A stretch of DNA of 64,000 nucleotides from assembly GCF_024748615.1 (NCBI RefSeq), contig NZ_CP087168.1:4650001-4714000 (forward strand), in the 5' to 3' direction. Below, piece after piece: positions 17,413-25,889 of this stretch. This stretch comes from Pseudomonas sp. B21-048. GTDB taxonomy: Bacteria > Pseudomonadota > Gammaproteobacteria > Pseudomonadales > Pseudomonadaceae. Below the pieces are notes generated by a model that worked only from the letters and a program-made list of their open reading frames with translations, did not search any database and was not told the origin of the DNA. Positions within the stretch are counted from its first letter, which is position 1; each line of letters starts with the position of its first letter. Position numbers and translations under genes: made by a program.

Positions 17413-18000
17413 ATGATGCTGGACTCTCTGCTCGTTCCTACCGCAATCGTTGCCTTGGCCGAAATCGGCGACAAGACGCAACTGCTCGCGCTCATTCTCG
17501 CAGCCCGCTTTCGCAAACCCTGGCCGATCATCGCCGGCATCGTCGCCGCGACCCTGGCCAATCACGCGGCAGCCGGTGCGGTAGGCGCCTGGTTCGGCAG
17601 TTTCTTCTCGAATGCGATGTTGCACTGGATCCTCGCCGCGAGCTTCACCGCCACCGCGTTGTGGACGCTGGTGCCGGACAAGATGGACGAAGACGAAGCC
17701 AGCACCGCCCGCAAGTTCGGGCCGTTCCTGACCACGCTGATTGCGTTCTTCCTTGCGGAAATGGGCGACAAGACCCAAGTCGCCACCGTAATGCTCGCCG
17801 CGCAATACCCCGATCTGTGGCTGGTGATTATCGGTACTACCGCCGGGATGTTGATTGCCAACGTGCCGGTGGTACTGGCAGGTAATTTTGCGGCGGAAAA
17901 GCTGCCCTTGACCCTGATCCGTCGCCTGGCGGCGTCGGCGTTCTTCGTCCTGGCGATGGTCGCGGTGTACAAGGCGATGCAGAGTAGTGGATGGGTTTAA
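17413..18000 (+). CDS. UPF0016 (TMEM165/GDT1) family manganese exporter
   Basis: A 195-residue inner-membrane protein with six hydrophobic helices in two repeats, each carrying the family motif E-x-G-D-K-T: AEIGDKTQ (E17) and AEMGDKTQ (E116). Members export Mn2+ (or Ca2+) from the cytosol. The upstream yybP-ykoY riboswitch supports manganese as the signal. AGGA lies 8 bases before the first of two adjacent ATG codons (17413, 17416). The long reading frame begins about 300 bp earlier, but that part is riboswitch and is not translated. Confidence 0.92.
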   Translation: MMLDSLLVPTAIVALAEIGDKTQLLALILAARFRKPWPIIAGIVAATLANHAAAGAVGAWFGSFFSNAMLHWILAASFTATALWTLVPDKMDEDEASTARKFGPFLTTLIAFFLAEMGDKTQVATVMLAAQYPDLWLVIIGTTAGMLIANVPVVLAGNFAAEKLPLTLIRRLAASAFFVLAMVAVYKAMQSSGWV

Positions 18001-18009
18001 AGCAGCGGC

Positions 18010-18070
18010 AAGCTGCAAGTGATCAGCCGCAAGCTGAAGCAGAGTGTGCCTTGCTTCACGCTTGCAGCTT
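18010..18070. repeat. Inverted repeat between convergent genes
   Basis: AAGCTGCAAG (18010-18019) and its exact complement CTTGCAGCTT (18061-18070) bracket about 40 bp containing further CAAGCTGAAG-like copies. It overlaps the stop codon of the M48 protease gene and may serve as a transcript end for both convergent genes. Confidence 0.65.
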
Positions 18071-18884
18071 AGTGCTTGCTACTGTTGTAAAGCGGCATCA
18101 CCTTCGGAATCGCCGCCTGCAAGGCAGCAATCCGACTGGCCGACGCCGGGTGCGTGCTCAAGAACTCTGGCGGCGCGCCATTCGAGGCTTTGCTCATTTT
18201 GTTCCACAGGGTGATCGCCGCGTTCGGGTTGTAGCCGGCGCGGGCCGCCAGTTCGAGGCCGATCAGGTCTGCCTCGTTTTCATTGCCGCGACTGTTGGGC
18301 AAGGTCATGCCGTATTTGGCCACGGTGTCCGCGAGGACCAGGCTGTCCTGACCCAGACCGAGCAACGCACCGGCGCCCTGCTTGGCCATTTCGATACCGT
18401 AAGCCTTGGACATCGCTTCACGACCGTGCTCGCGCAAGGCGTGAGCGATTTCATGGCCGATGATGGCAGCGATTTCGTCGTCGGTGAGTTGCAGGGTGTC
18501 GATCAGCCCGCTATAGAAAATGATCTTGCCGCCAGGCCCGCAGGAGGCATTCAGCTCGTCGCTCTTGATCAGGTTCACTTCCCATTGCCACTGGGCTGAG
18601 TCCGGACGGAACACGGGTGCCTGGGCAATCAGCCGACTGGAGATCGCCTGGACGCGTTTCGCATCGTTACTGGTTTTGTCCAGCACGCCTTTGGTGCTCG
18701 CCTCCCCGATGGTCTGTTGATAAGACTGGGCGTACATCTGGTTGACCTCGGCAGTCGACAACATGCTGAACATATATTGCTTGCGTTCAACGCCCACGGC
18801 GCCACCGCTGGTGGTGTTGACCGACTGACAACCGGCGAGCAGCAGACCTGCGCTCAGTGCACACAAAACCAATGTCTTATTCAT
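18069..18884 (-). CDS. M48 family metalloprotease lipoprotein
   Basis: A 271-residue lipoprotein: signal peptide MNKTLVLCALSAGLLLAGC with lipobox Cys 19. The zinc protease motif HEIAH is near residue 142, with a second Glu expected in ENEADLIGLELAARAGYNP. It resembles LoiP/YcaL-type peptidases, which degrade misassembled envelope proteins. The mature N-terminal Gln after Cys fits outer-membrane targeting. The start at 18884 is preceded by AGGGAGC; an upstream extension of 26 residues is not credible. Confidence 0.87.
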   Translation of the reverse strand: MNKTLVLCALSAGLLLAGCQSVNTTSGGAVGVERKQYMFSMLSTAEVNQMYAQSYQQTIGEASTKGVLDKTSNDAKRVQAISSRLIAQAPVFRPDSAQWQWEVNLIKSDELNASCGPGGKIIFYSGLIDTLQLTDDEIAAIIGHEIAHALREHGREAMSKAYGIEMAKQGAGALLGLGQDSLVLADTVAKYGMTLPNSRGNENEADLIGLELAARAGYNPNAAITLWNKMSKASNGAPPEFLSTHPASASRIAALQAAIPKVMPLYNSSKH

Positions 18885-19156
18885 CAAAAAGCTCCCTGGA
18901 AACATGCCGCGTATCCTAGGCGGTGAAAGGTATCGGCGCCAGATACAACAGACGTGCAGCACGCACTTTCAGATAAATCCCTTCAACGCGTAAGAAAAAT
19001 TTCATTTCTCGCCGCACGCCACGACCGAACAGGGCAGCGATGGTTCATTTGCGACATCCAGCACTCCAGAACAGCCAATTCGTGACACCGCGCTCATGAC
19101 CCTGCACCGCCCTGCCGATACAGCACCGCAGATGTTCTCTTGCGTGCGGAGCACCC

Positions 19157-21298
19157 ATGAAATTCAAATCGATCCAGTTTTCCGTTGCCGCCCTGGCCGG
19201 TGCCATTGTGCTCAGCGTCGTCGCCGCCCTGGTGCTGTACGCACTGTTTTCCGGTGCCCGGACCCAAGACATGGTTCAGCAACGGACTCAGGCGCAGTTC
19301 GAGCAAGTCATCGAACAGCGCCTGACGTCGCTGGCGCAAACCCAGGTCAGCCAGATCCAGCGCGAACTCGAAGCACCGCTGCTGATTGCCGGCGGCCTGG
19401 TTCGTGTCAACGCATTGATCGGTACCCCCGGTGCCGACGGCCAGCCGCAACTGAGCCTGAGCCGTGAGCAACTGATCAGCCTGATCAAGGAAAACGTCGC
19501 CCGCAACCCGAAAATTCTCGGCACCTACATCGCCTGGGAAAAAAACGCACTCGACCACAACGATGCGGCCTACGTCGATACCCCAGTGGTCGGCATCGAC
19601 GCCAGCAACGGGCGCTTCCTGCCGTGGTGGTTCCGCAACGAAGACGGCAGCCTGGGCCTGGACAAACTGGTGGACGTCGACGACCAGAAAACCCTGTCCA
19701 CCGGTGTGCGCGCCAGCGAGTACTACCTGTGCGCCAAGGAAACCAAAAAATCCTGCGTGATCGATCCGGCGCCCTACAAGGTCGGCGACAAAATCGTCAT
19801 GCTCGCCTCCTTCATAGAACCGATCATGCTCAACGGCGCGTTCCAGGGCGTTGTCGGCGCCGACCTGTCGGTGAACTTCATCCAGGAAATGCTCCTGGCG
19901 GCGAATCAGAAACTGTACAGCGGCGCCGGGGATATGACGTTGATCGGGAGTAACGGCCGGATCGTCGCCTATACCAAAGACCCGAGTAAATTCGGCGAGA
20001 AAGTCAGCGACATTCTCGACAGCAAACAAATTGCCAACATGGCCAACCTCAAGCGCGGCGAAGTCACTTACACCGTCGACAAGGCCCAGGGCCGAATCGA
20101 GTTGTACCTGCCCTTCGGCATTGGCCAAACCGATGCCCGCTGGACCTTGATGCTGCAATTGCCGCTGAACGCGGTGATGGCCGATCTGCAAAAACTTCAG
20201 GGTGATCTGGACGCACAGCGCAAATCCGATACCTTTGGCATGGCCATGGTCGGCCTGTTGATTGCCGCTATCGGTTTGTTGGTGATCTGGCTGGTGGGCC
20301 ATGGCATTGCTCGCCCACTCAAACAAATGGTCGCGATGCTCGACGATATTGCCCAGGGCGAAGGCGACCTGACTCGCCGTCTGACCAGTGACCGCACCGA
20401 CGAACTGGGCTCGATTGCCAAAGGCTTCAACACCTTCCTCGCCAAGTTGCAGGCGATGATTACTCAGGTGGTGACGTCGGTGCAGAGCGTCAGCGATTCC
20501 TCGGAACACACCGCCGACATCGCCATCCGCACCAACATCGGCGTGCACAAACAAATGGCCGAGATCGATCAGGTCGCGACCGCCGTGCATGAAATGACCG
20601 CTACCGCCCAGGATGTCGCGCGCAACGCGACCCAGGCCGCGCAAGCCGCCAGCCATGCGGATCAGGCAGCGGCGCAAGGCATGCAAATCGTCCGGGATAC
20701 GTCGAACTCGATTGGCGTTTTGGCCATCGAAATCGGCAAAGCCGTCGGCGTGGTGCAGACCCTGGCCAAGGACAGCGAAAACATCAACGCGATCCTGACG
20801 GCCATTCGCGGCATCGCCGAGCAGACCAACCTGCTGGCCTTGAACGCGGCCATCGAAGCGGCGCGGGCCGGTGAACAGGGCCGTGGCTTTGCGGTGGTGG
20901 CCGATGAAGTGCGCAACCTGGCGCAGAAAACCCAGAAGGCCACTGAAGAAATCCAGACCATGATCCAACATCTGCAGCAAGGCACCCGCGATGTGGTGCG
21001 GGTCATGGAAGACAGCCAGAACCGCACCGACGAAAGCGTGCAGCACGCCGCGAAAGCGGCCGAGGCGCTGGAGACCATTACGCAGGCGGTGTCGGTGATC
21101 AACGACATGAACACCCAGATCGCCAGCGCGGCCGAGGAACAGAGCGCGGTGGCGGACGACATCAACCGCAACGTGATCAACATCGGGCAAGTGGCCAACG
21201 AAGTGGCCGGTGGGGCGGATGAGTCGAGCGCGGCCAGTGCGGATTTGACCCAGTTGGCCGAACAGCAGCGGCGGTTGATCAATCAGTTCAAGGTTTAG
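19157..21298 (+). CDS. Methyl-accepting chemotaxis protein with dCache-type sensor
   Basis: A 713-residue transmembrane chemoreceptor. TM1 is at about residues 8-31, then a periplasmic double-Cache-like domain (about 45-330), including [15 protein letters not shown] and the distal [11 protein letters not shown]2 is near 355-378, followed by HAMP and a long signalling coiled coil whose tip reads [20 protein letters not shown] (about 555). Length and layout resemble TlpQ-like amine receptors, but ligand assignment would be a guess. It is an isolated gene with no che genes nearby. Confidence 0.9.
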   Translation: MKFKSIQFSVAALAGAIVLSVVAALVLYALFSGARTQDMVQQRTQAQFEQVIEQRLTSLAQTQVSQIQRELEAPLLIAGGLVRVNALIGTPGADGQPQLSLSREQLISLIKENVARNPKILGTYIAWEKNALDHNDAAYVDTPVVGIDASNGRFLPWWFRNEDGSLGLDKLVDVDDQKTLSTGVRASEYYLCAKETKKSCVIDPAPYKVGDKIVMLASFIEPIMLNGAFQGVVGADLSVNFIQEMLLAANQKLYSGAGDMTLIGSNGRIVAYTKDPSKFGEKVSDILDSKQIANMANLKRGEVTYTVDKAQGRIELYLPFGIGQTDARWTLMLQLPLNAVMADLQKLQGDLDAQRKSDTFGMAMVGLLIAAIGLLVIWLVGHGIARPLKQMVAMLDDIAQGEGDLTRRLTSDRTDELGSIAKGFNTFLAKLQAMITQVVTSVQSVSDSSEHTADIAIRTNIGVHKQMAEIDQVATAVHEMTATAQDVARNATQAAQAASHADQAAAQGMQIVRDTSNSIGVLAIEIGKAVGVVQTLAKDSENINAILTAIRGIAEQTNLLALNAAIEAARAGEQGRGFAVVADEVRNLAQKTQKATEEIQTMIQHLQQGTRDVVRVMEDSQNRTDESVQHAAKAAEALETITQAVSVINDMNTQIASAAEEQSAVADDINRNVINIGQVANEVAGGADESSAASADLTQLAEQQRRLINQFKV

Positions 21299-21303
21299 GG
21301 TTC

Positions 21304-21340
21304 AATGATCGTTCCTACGCTCTGCGTGGGAACGATCATT
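21304..21340. repeat. Hairpin repeat between convergent genes
   Basis: Perfect 12-bp arms AATGATCGTTCC and GGAACGATCATT, extended by TACGC/GCGTG, lie 6 bp past the chemoreceptor stop and 7 bp before the SRAP stop. This sequence is a dispersed palindrome in Pseudomonas genomes and probably acts as a shared transcript end. Confidence 0.75.
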
Positions 21341-21346
21341 ACGCGC

Positions 21347-21970
21347 TCAACCAGGCGTCAAACACTCCGGCCCATTGAGCTTCGGATCATTCACCAGGTT
21401 CGCCAGCACCCGCTCGCGCAACGCCGCAGGCTCGCTGGCCAGCAACGCCTGCAAGGCATGCAACGGCGTTTGCGGGTTGAGCCAGGCTTCCTGCCCCGCC
21501 GCATCCAGAATCAACGGTCGACGCTGACTCGAAGCCGGCTGGGTGATCACCGCCGTGCTCAGCCACACCTGCTCCTGCACCGGATACGCCTCCCAGATCG
21601 CCGCAAAGAACAGCGCCGAACCCTCCCCCGGGGTCAGCCAGTACGGACGTTTGCGGGTGGTGCCGCGCCATTCGTAGAAACCATTGGCCGGCAGCAGGCA
21701 ACGACGCAGGCGTAACGCTTCGCGAAACATAGGCTGTTCGGCAACGGTTTCGGCGCGGGCATGGGCCGGGGTGCGGGACAGGTCGGTCAGCCACGGCGGC
21801 GTCAGCCCCCAGCGGGCGCGGGCCAACTCACGTTGCCCGTCTGCGCCGGCACGCAGCATCAACACCGAATCGTTGGGGGAGATATTCCACTGGGCCTGCT
21901 GATCGGCGGGGAATCCGGGCAGGGCCGCAAAGGCGGGGTTCCAGCGAAACAGGGCATAACGTCCACACAT
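21347..21970 (-). CDS. SRAP domain protein with altered active site
   Basis: A 207-residue SOS-response-associated peptidase (YedK/HMCES) family member. These proteins use Cys 2 to form a stable crosslink with abasic sites in single-stranded DNA. Cys 2 (MCGRYAL) and the active-site Glu (E100 in GFYEWRG) are present. The Asn of the usual NARAET motif is His 70 (HARAET), and the usual IHDRMP loop with its catalytic His is shortened to SSQRRP with no His. It may bind abasic DNA differently or have lost self-release. Start at MCGRY is fixed by the need for Cys 2. Confidence 0.88.
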   Translation of the reverse strand: MCGRYALFRWNPAFAALPGFPADQQAQWNISPNDSVLMLRAGADGQRELARARWGLTPPWLTDLSRTPAHARAETVAEQPMFREALRLRRCLLPANGFYEWRGTTRKRPYWLTPGEGSALFFAAIWEAYPVQEQVWLSTAVITQPASSQRRPLILDAAGQEAWLNPQTPLHALQALLASEPAALRERVLANLVNDPKLNGPECLTPG

Positions 21971-22005
21971 GGGGCAATACGACTCTTGATCAAACGAACG
22001 TCAGC

Positions 22006-22266
22006 CTAACAGACCAGCGTGCCGGGAAAACTGTCCGATTCATCGCCCGACAACGGCAGCGCGGCATTGTACGCGGTGATCAGCTCCCGGGCGTATTCAG
22101 CCTGATCGTTATCGACCGATAAGCCCAGCAGGCCGAAGATCGGTAACTCCCCGGTACCGCCGATCAAATCCCGACCTGCCAAATGCGCCTCGATACCCTC
22201 GCTGGCGAGCATGCTTTGAAGCAGTTCGCCTTCCATCAGGTTTTCCGGTTCGTAGATGCGCTGCAT
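22006..22266 (-). CDS. DUF2007 domain small protein
   Basis: An 86-residue protein beginning MQRIYEPENLMEGELLQSML and containing the family core EAHLAGRDLIGGTGELP. DUF2007 proteins are small PII-like-fold proteins annotated as putative signal-transducing; no function is proven. It follows the 60-residue cysteine-rich gene by 6 bp on the same strand, a pair conserved in Pseudomonas. Confidence 0.85.
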   Translation of the reverse strand: MQRIYEPENLMEGELLQSMLASEGIEAHLAGRDLIGGTGELPIFGLLGLSVDNDQAEYARELITAYNAALPLSGDESDSFPGTLVC

Positions 22267-22272
22267 AGACCC

Positions 22273-22455
22273 TCACTCGTTTTCACTGAACACTTCGAGA
22301 TGCCATTCCTCGCCGTGAACCTGCAATACAAACGTAATCGGCCGACAACACACCTGACAGTCCTCGATATAGGTCTGATCGCCTCCTGACAGGTCTACAG
22401 AAGTCTCAACCACTTCACCACAATACGGACATTCATACTGCGCAGTTTCGAGCAT
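22273..22455 (-). CDS. CPXCG motif cysteine-rich small protein
   Basis: A 60-residue protein with two zinc-binding-like pairs: CPYC near residue 9 and CQVC near residue 33, giving a rubredoxin/zinc-ribbon look. It is the first gene of a two-gene unit with the DUF2007 protein and is divergent from the acyltransferase. No function is known; metal binding is inferred from the Cys spacing. Confidence 0.85.
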   Translation of the reverse strand: MLETAQYECPYCGEVVETSVDLSGGDQTYIEDCQVCCRPITFVLQVHGEEWHLEVFSENE

Positions 22456-22594
22456 CGCGGCCTCCCAGGTGACTTGTGCGTATAATCGCCGGTCTATTTG
22501 CAGGGCTATTTTCGTCTGACTACCTGTTCAGACCGTGCCCCGTTGGTTTTCGATCAAAACCTTTACTTACCCTAGCCGTTTCTAACAAGAGAGC

Positions 22595-23761
22595 ATGATG
22601 GGCGAATTCGATGCCATCCGACCTTACGACGACAGCGAAGTCCCGGCAGTGCTGAACCGGCTGCTCGGCGACAAGGCGTTTCTAGATACCCTCATCCACT
22701 TCCGTTTCCCGCGCTATGCCGGTGCCCTCGGCTGGATGCTCAAACCTCTTATAGCGCATCGGCTGCGCCGTGAGTTCGCCGGCATCACGTCGGTGGCCAC
22801 CTTGCAGGACAAAGTCGAGTTTTACGTCGACCATACCATTGAGCGGGCTACGGACGGGGTGACCTACACCGGCGTGGAGCAATTCAAATCCGGTAGCGCC
22901 TACCTGTTCATCGCCAACCACCGCGACATCGTGATGGACCCGGCTTTCGTCAACTATGCCGTGTACCACGCCGGCCTGCCGACCCCGCGCATCGCCATTG
23001 GCGACAACCTGCTGCAAAAGCCTTTTGTCAGCGATCTGATGCGCCTGAACAAGAGCTTCATCGTGCACCGTTCGATCACCGGTCGCCGGGAAAAAATGGC
23101 GGCGTATCAGCTGCTGTCAGCGTACATCAACCACTCGATCCGCAACGACTGCGCCTCGATCTGGATCGCCCAGGCGGAAGGCCGAGCCAAGGACGGCGAC
23201 GACCGCACCGAGTCGGCGATCCTCAAGATGTTCCACATGAGTCGCAAGGACGAGCCATTCGGCGAAGTCATTCGCTCGCTGAACCTCACCCCGGTGTCGA
23301 TCAGCTATGAATATGACCCGTGCGACCAGGCCAAGGCCCGCGAGTTGTACATCCGCGCCACCACCGGCAGCTACACCAAAGCGCCGGGCGAGGATGACGT
23401 CAGCATCGCCAAGGGCATCACCGGTTACAAAGGCCGGGTCCACGTGAACTTCGCCGCGCCGATCACCGAGCTGTTCGACGACACCAAGCAATTGGCGATC
23501 GAAATGGACAAGCAGATCCTTGGTGGTTACCGGTTGTTCCCAGTGCACTACCTGGCGTACGCGCAGTGGACAGACGCCGACCCGCAACTGCAGGTGCCGA
23601 AAGCGGCCGAGGTGTTTGCGGCTGACGAACTGGCCAAGGCTCAGGAAGAATGGCAGCGTCGACTGGAGGCTTGCCCTGAGGAGCACCGTCCGTTTTTGGT
23701 GCTGCAATATGCGACGCCGGTGCGCAATCAGTATCGGGTGAAGGCCCGGTTGCCGCTGTAA
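22595..23761 (+). CDS. 1-acyl-glycerol-3-phosphate acyltransferase family protein
   Basis: A 388-residue PlsC-family acyltransferase, larger than classical PlsC. The acyltransferase box reads FIANHRDIVMDPAFVN (about residues 107-122), and a later acceptor-binding segment SIWIAQAEGRAKDGDD resembles the family EGTRS block. It would move an acyl chain to a glycerophospholipid precursor at the inner membrane; the true acceptor is unknown. Adjacent ATG codons at 22595 and 22598 follow AAGAGAGC. A strong terminator stands 22 bp after the stop. Confidence 0.85.
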   Translation: MMGEFDAIRPYDDSEVPAVLNRLLGDKAFLDTLIHFRFPRYAGALGWMLKPLIAHRLRREFAGITSVATLQDKVEFYVDHTIERATDGVTYTGVEQFKSGSAYLFIANHRDIVMDPAFVNYAVYHAGLPTPRIAIGDNLLQKPFVSDLMRLNKSFIVHRSITGRREKMAAYQLLSAYINHSIRNDCASIWIAQAEGRAKDGDDRTESAILKMFHMSRKDEPFGEVIRSLNLTPVSISYEYDPCDQAKARELYIRATTGSYTKAPGEDDVSIAKGITGYKGRVHVNFAAPITELFDDTKQLAIEMDKQILGGYRLFPVHYLAYAQWTDADPQLQVPKAAEVFAADELAKAQEEWQRRLEACPEEHRPFLVLQYATPVRNQYRVKARLPL

Positions 23762-23782
23762 GCGATTTTGGCTGGATACGAC

Positions 23783-23810
23783 AACGGCGCTTTCGGGGCG
23801 CCGTTTTTGT
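23783..23810 (+). terminator. Rho-independent terminator after the acyltransferase gene
   Basis: Stem AACGGCGC / GCGCCGTT with loop TTTCGGG, followed by TTTTTGTTT on the plus strand. Confidence 0.9.
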
Positions 23811-23844
23811 TTGTCTTGATGCGGTAAGACAGTCAGGCACTGTA

Positions 23845-23993
23845 CCTGTGGCGAGGGAGCTTGCTCCCGTCGGCCGATCCGCGCCCGGACGCAGCAGTCG
23901 TAAAGCCAGCGCTCGCGGTGTGTCTGACACAACAAGGGGTGGCCGGTTGGGGCCGCTGCGCAGCCCAGCGGGAGCAAGCTCCCTCGCCACAGG
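23845..23993. repeat. REPIN (GTGGCGAGGGAGCTTGCTCCC family), second copy
   Basis: Inverted REP units CCTGTGGCGAGGGAGCTTGC and GCAAGCTCCCTCGCCACAGG flank a spacer closely related to that at 14868-15012. It lies between the acyltransferase terminator and a convergent small membrane protein gene. Confidence 0.93.
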
Positions 23994-24009
23994 GGCTTGT
24001 GTCAGATCT

Positions 24010-24288
24010 TCAGACGCGGGTGCTGATCCACGACACCAGCAAGGCCATCCCGAGGCAGGCGAAACCGAAACGGTAGAAAAACCGGTTCATGCGCAGGGTT
24101 GCCCAATCCAGCGTTGGCTCTTCACTGGGGCGACTTTGGCGCTGCGCCTCGATACTGGCCAGGGCGCGTTGTTCGCGACGACGGGTGGCGTGCAGTAACC
24201 AGCCGCCCGGGAAGGCGAACAGCAAGGCCAGCAAATTGATCAATTTGGCGGGATGAGCGGTAAAGAGCGAAATCAAATGCAGCGACAT
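24010..24288 (-). CDS. Small inner-membrane protein of unknown function
   Basis: A 92-residue protein with two hydrophobic segments: residues about 13-33 (LINLLALLFAFPGGWLL) and 68-88 (FGFACLGMALLVSW), with a charged middle (RRREQRALASIEAQRQ). The start at 24288 has GAGG six bases upstream. A frame extended by 45 residues has no ribosome site and is not used. No family was recognised. Confidence 0.65.
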   Translation of the reverse strand: MSLHLISLFTAHPAKLINLLALLFAFPGGWLLHATRRREQRALASIEAQRQSRPSEEPTLDWATLRMNRFFYRFGFACLGMALLVSWISTRV

Positions 24289-24482
24289 CACAAACCTCAG
24301 GCAAACCGGTATAGCAGACGCCGGACCGACGACCACGGCGCGGATTCTACCGAAAGCGCTCCGACCTGCCCCGGCTTTCCGACAAATAACGAAACCATTT
24401 GGCTGATGACTGTCCTGTGTCACGGTGCCGTCATCTGAAATCCGCCAGTCTGTCGCCCCTCGAAACCGACACGGACCCCGTC

Positions 24483-24689
24483 ATGCTCCACGCCGAAAAC
24501 CAGGACCGCCTCTACCTCATTGCCCAGAGCGACGAACAACAAACCTTAGTCGGCAGCCTCGCCTTCAACGTTCAGGACCGCCACTGGCTGGTGTATTGCG
24601 CGCTGGGAGGGCATCAACATGCGGATTTGCCGGAAACAGACTTGCTGACGGGGGTGAGTGTTCTGGATTTTTATTCAGAGGCGGCTTGA
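24483..24689 (+). CDS. Small hypothetical protein
   Basis: A 68-residue soluble, acidic protein beginning MLHAENQDRLYLIAQSDEQQ and ending FYSEAA. Third-position GC and codon choice fit the neighbours, but the ribosome site before ATG 24483 is weak. No family was recognised. It is followed within 10 bp by a REP pair. Confidence 0.5.
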   Translation: MLHAENQDRLYLIAQSDEQQTLVGSLAFNVQDRHWLVYCALGGHQHADLPETDLLTGVSVLDFYSEAA

Positions 24690-24696
24690 TTTCCTT

Positions 24697-24801
24697 TGTA
24701 GGAGCGAGCGGTGCGGCGATCCGACTTGCCCGCGAAGGCGATTTCACATTCAACATTGTCGTCTGACACGCCACTTTCGCGGGCAAGCCTCGAGCCTACA
24801 A
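24697..24801. repeat. REPIN (TTGTAGGAGCGAGC family)
   Basis: Left unit TTGTAGGAGCGAGC...CCGACTTGCCCGCGAAGG and right unit CTTTCGCGGGCAAGCCTCGA...CTACAA are imperfect inverted copies around about 35 bp. It differs from the GTGGCGAGGGAG family. Confidence 0.85.
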
Positions 24802-24811
24802 GCGGCAGGCA

Positions 24812-24846
24812 CAAAAAACCCGGTGCCATCACTGACACCGGGTTCC
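24812..24846 (-). terminator. Rho-independent terminator after the YajG-like gene
   Basis: On the minus strand the stem AACCCGGTG / CACCGGGTT with a 10-base loop is followed by TTTT. It lies about 20 bp past the lipoprotein stop codon. Confidence 0.9.
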
Positions 24847-24865
24847 TTAAACAAGAAGCAAACCG

Positions 24866-25450
24866 TTACTCGGCCAGCACCTGACCAATCGTCGGGTCCT
24901 TGAACAAGCGAGTCAACGCGTCACTCAACACATCACTGACCAGCTTGGTATTGGTTTCCTGATTCGGCGCCATGCCAAAACGCTGATCCAGCGACGCACC
25001 GTAACGACCGCTGTAACGACGGTTGGCATTCTGCACATCCGAACGGAACGTCGCGCCAATCGTCGCCTCAGTCACATACAGGCCTTCCTTGGGCGACTGA
25101 TACTTCAGTTCGGCCAGGGTCACCGTCAATTGCGGTGCATTCAGCGCATTGGTCGTCGGGGTAAAGCCCAACAAGCGCACGGCCGCCTCAGCCTGAGCCT
25201 GCAACTTCGGCAGAATCTGCGCGCCCTGCACGGTGATTGCACTGGTCTCCGGATACAGACCACCACGAGTCCCCAGGGTTGGCGACGGACGACCGTCCAC
25301 CACACGCACCACCACCGGCTGACCGCGACCGACCGGCGCCAGCTGAGCCGTCAGCTTGGGTTCCGGGTTCAGTTGTTGCGGGCTGTGGGCACAGCCGACG
25401 AGGGTCAAACTGGTCACAGTGATCAAACCGAACAACAGGCGTTGCAACAT
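24866..25450 (-). CDS. YajG family lipoprotein
   Basis: A 194-residue lipoprotein: MLQRLLFGLITVTSLTLVGC with lipobox Cys 20, then Ala at +2, consistent with outer-membrane sorting. The body carries VVVRVVDGRPSPTLGTRGG and a C-terminal VLSDALTRLFKDPTIGQVL, typical of YajG proteins. Their function is unknown. Start 25450 follows GAGAAGAGC. It is divergent from the small gene at 25656, with about 205 bp between starts. Confidence 0.85.
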   Translation of the reverse strand: MLQRLLFGLITVTSLTLVGCAHSPQQLNPEPKLTAQLAPVGRGQPVVVRVVDGRPSPTLGTRGGLYPETSAITVQGAQILPKLQAQAEAAVRLLGFTPTTNALNAPQLTVTLAELKYQSPKEGLYVTEATIGATFRSDVQNANRRYSGRYGASLDQRFGMAPNQETNTKLVSDVLSDALTRLFKDPTIGQVLAE

Positions 25451-25568
25451 GCTCTTCTCTCCAGAATCAGGCACAAACAGACCCGCAGTATAGCGGTGCG
25501 CCACTGCGGCGAACTAGCGTCGCGCAACGATTACTGAAATCTCTGACAAACCCGGCGCAGCGCGGTTC

Positions 25569-25586
25569 CTGTCACACATCTGTCAC
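25569..25586 (+). promoter_or_regulatory. PHO box (PhoB binding site)
   Basis: Two exact direct repeats CTGTCAC separated by ACAT give the 7-4-7 spacing of the PhoB consensus (CTGTCAT-N4-CTGTCAY). The site lies 70 bp before the start of the 77-residue gene at 25656 and is oriented toward it. The -10 region downstream is weak (CATACA or CATGCA). Confidence 0.75.
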
Positions 25587-25655
25587 CGCCCATACACATG
25601 CACGTCATGGCTCTCTGGCAACCTGCACAGCAGTCACCCCACAAGGTACTTTGCC

Positions 25656-25889
25656 ATGCGTTTTCTCATCTCGCTGTTCGCGCCACGCCCACTGCATCGC
25701 TGCTTTGCCTTGCTCGACCGCAATGGCTGCTGCCAGGCGTTCAAACAGTGCAGCCTGCAGCCAATGGGCGATGGTTGGGTCGAAATCGAAGAAATCCGCC
25801 TCAACTGGCTGCACCATCCCCTGCCCGCCAGTGCCCGTATCAACCAGCGCCAGCCACGTGCGCGCGCACAACAACTGTTGGCCACCTGA
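25656..25889 (+). CDS. Small conserved Pseudomonas protein, possible Pho regulon member
   Basis: A 77-residue basic protein beginning MRFLISLFAPRPLHRCFALL, with Cys-Cys in NGCCQAFKQC and a WLHHPLPASAR segment. It has no predicted membrane helix apart from a mildly hydrophobic N-terminus. I recall similar short proteins upstream of mqo in Pseudomonas but no function. AAGG precedes the ATG by nine bases. The PHO box upstream suggests induction under phosphate starvation. Confidence 0.7.
   Translation: MRFLISLFAPRPLHRCFALLDRNGCCQAFKQCSLQPMGDGWVEIEEIRLNWLHHPLPASARINQRQPRARAQQLLAT

Noticed and set aside
19094..21190. 698-codon minus-strand frame opposite the first chemoreceptor.
   Set aside because: The His/Val/Gly-rich translation is typical of reversed MCP sequence. 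The plus strand encodes a complete receptor.
24225..24245. AAATTGATCAATTT considered as an FNR/Anr box.
   Set aside because: It lies inside the coding region of the small membrane protein, not upstream of a gene, and the TTGAT-N4-ATCAA spacing is not met.
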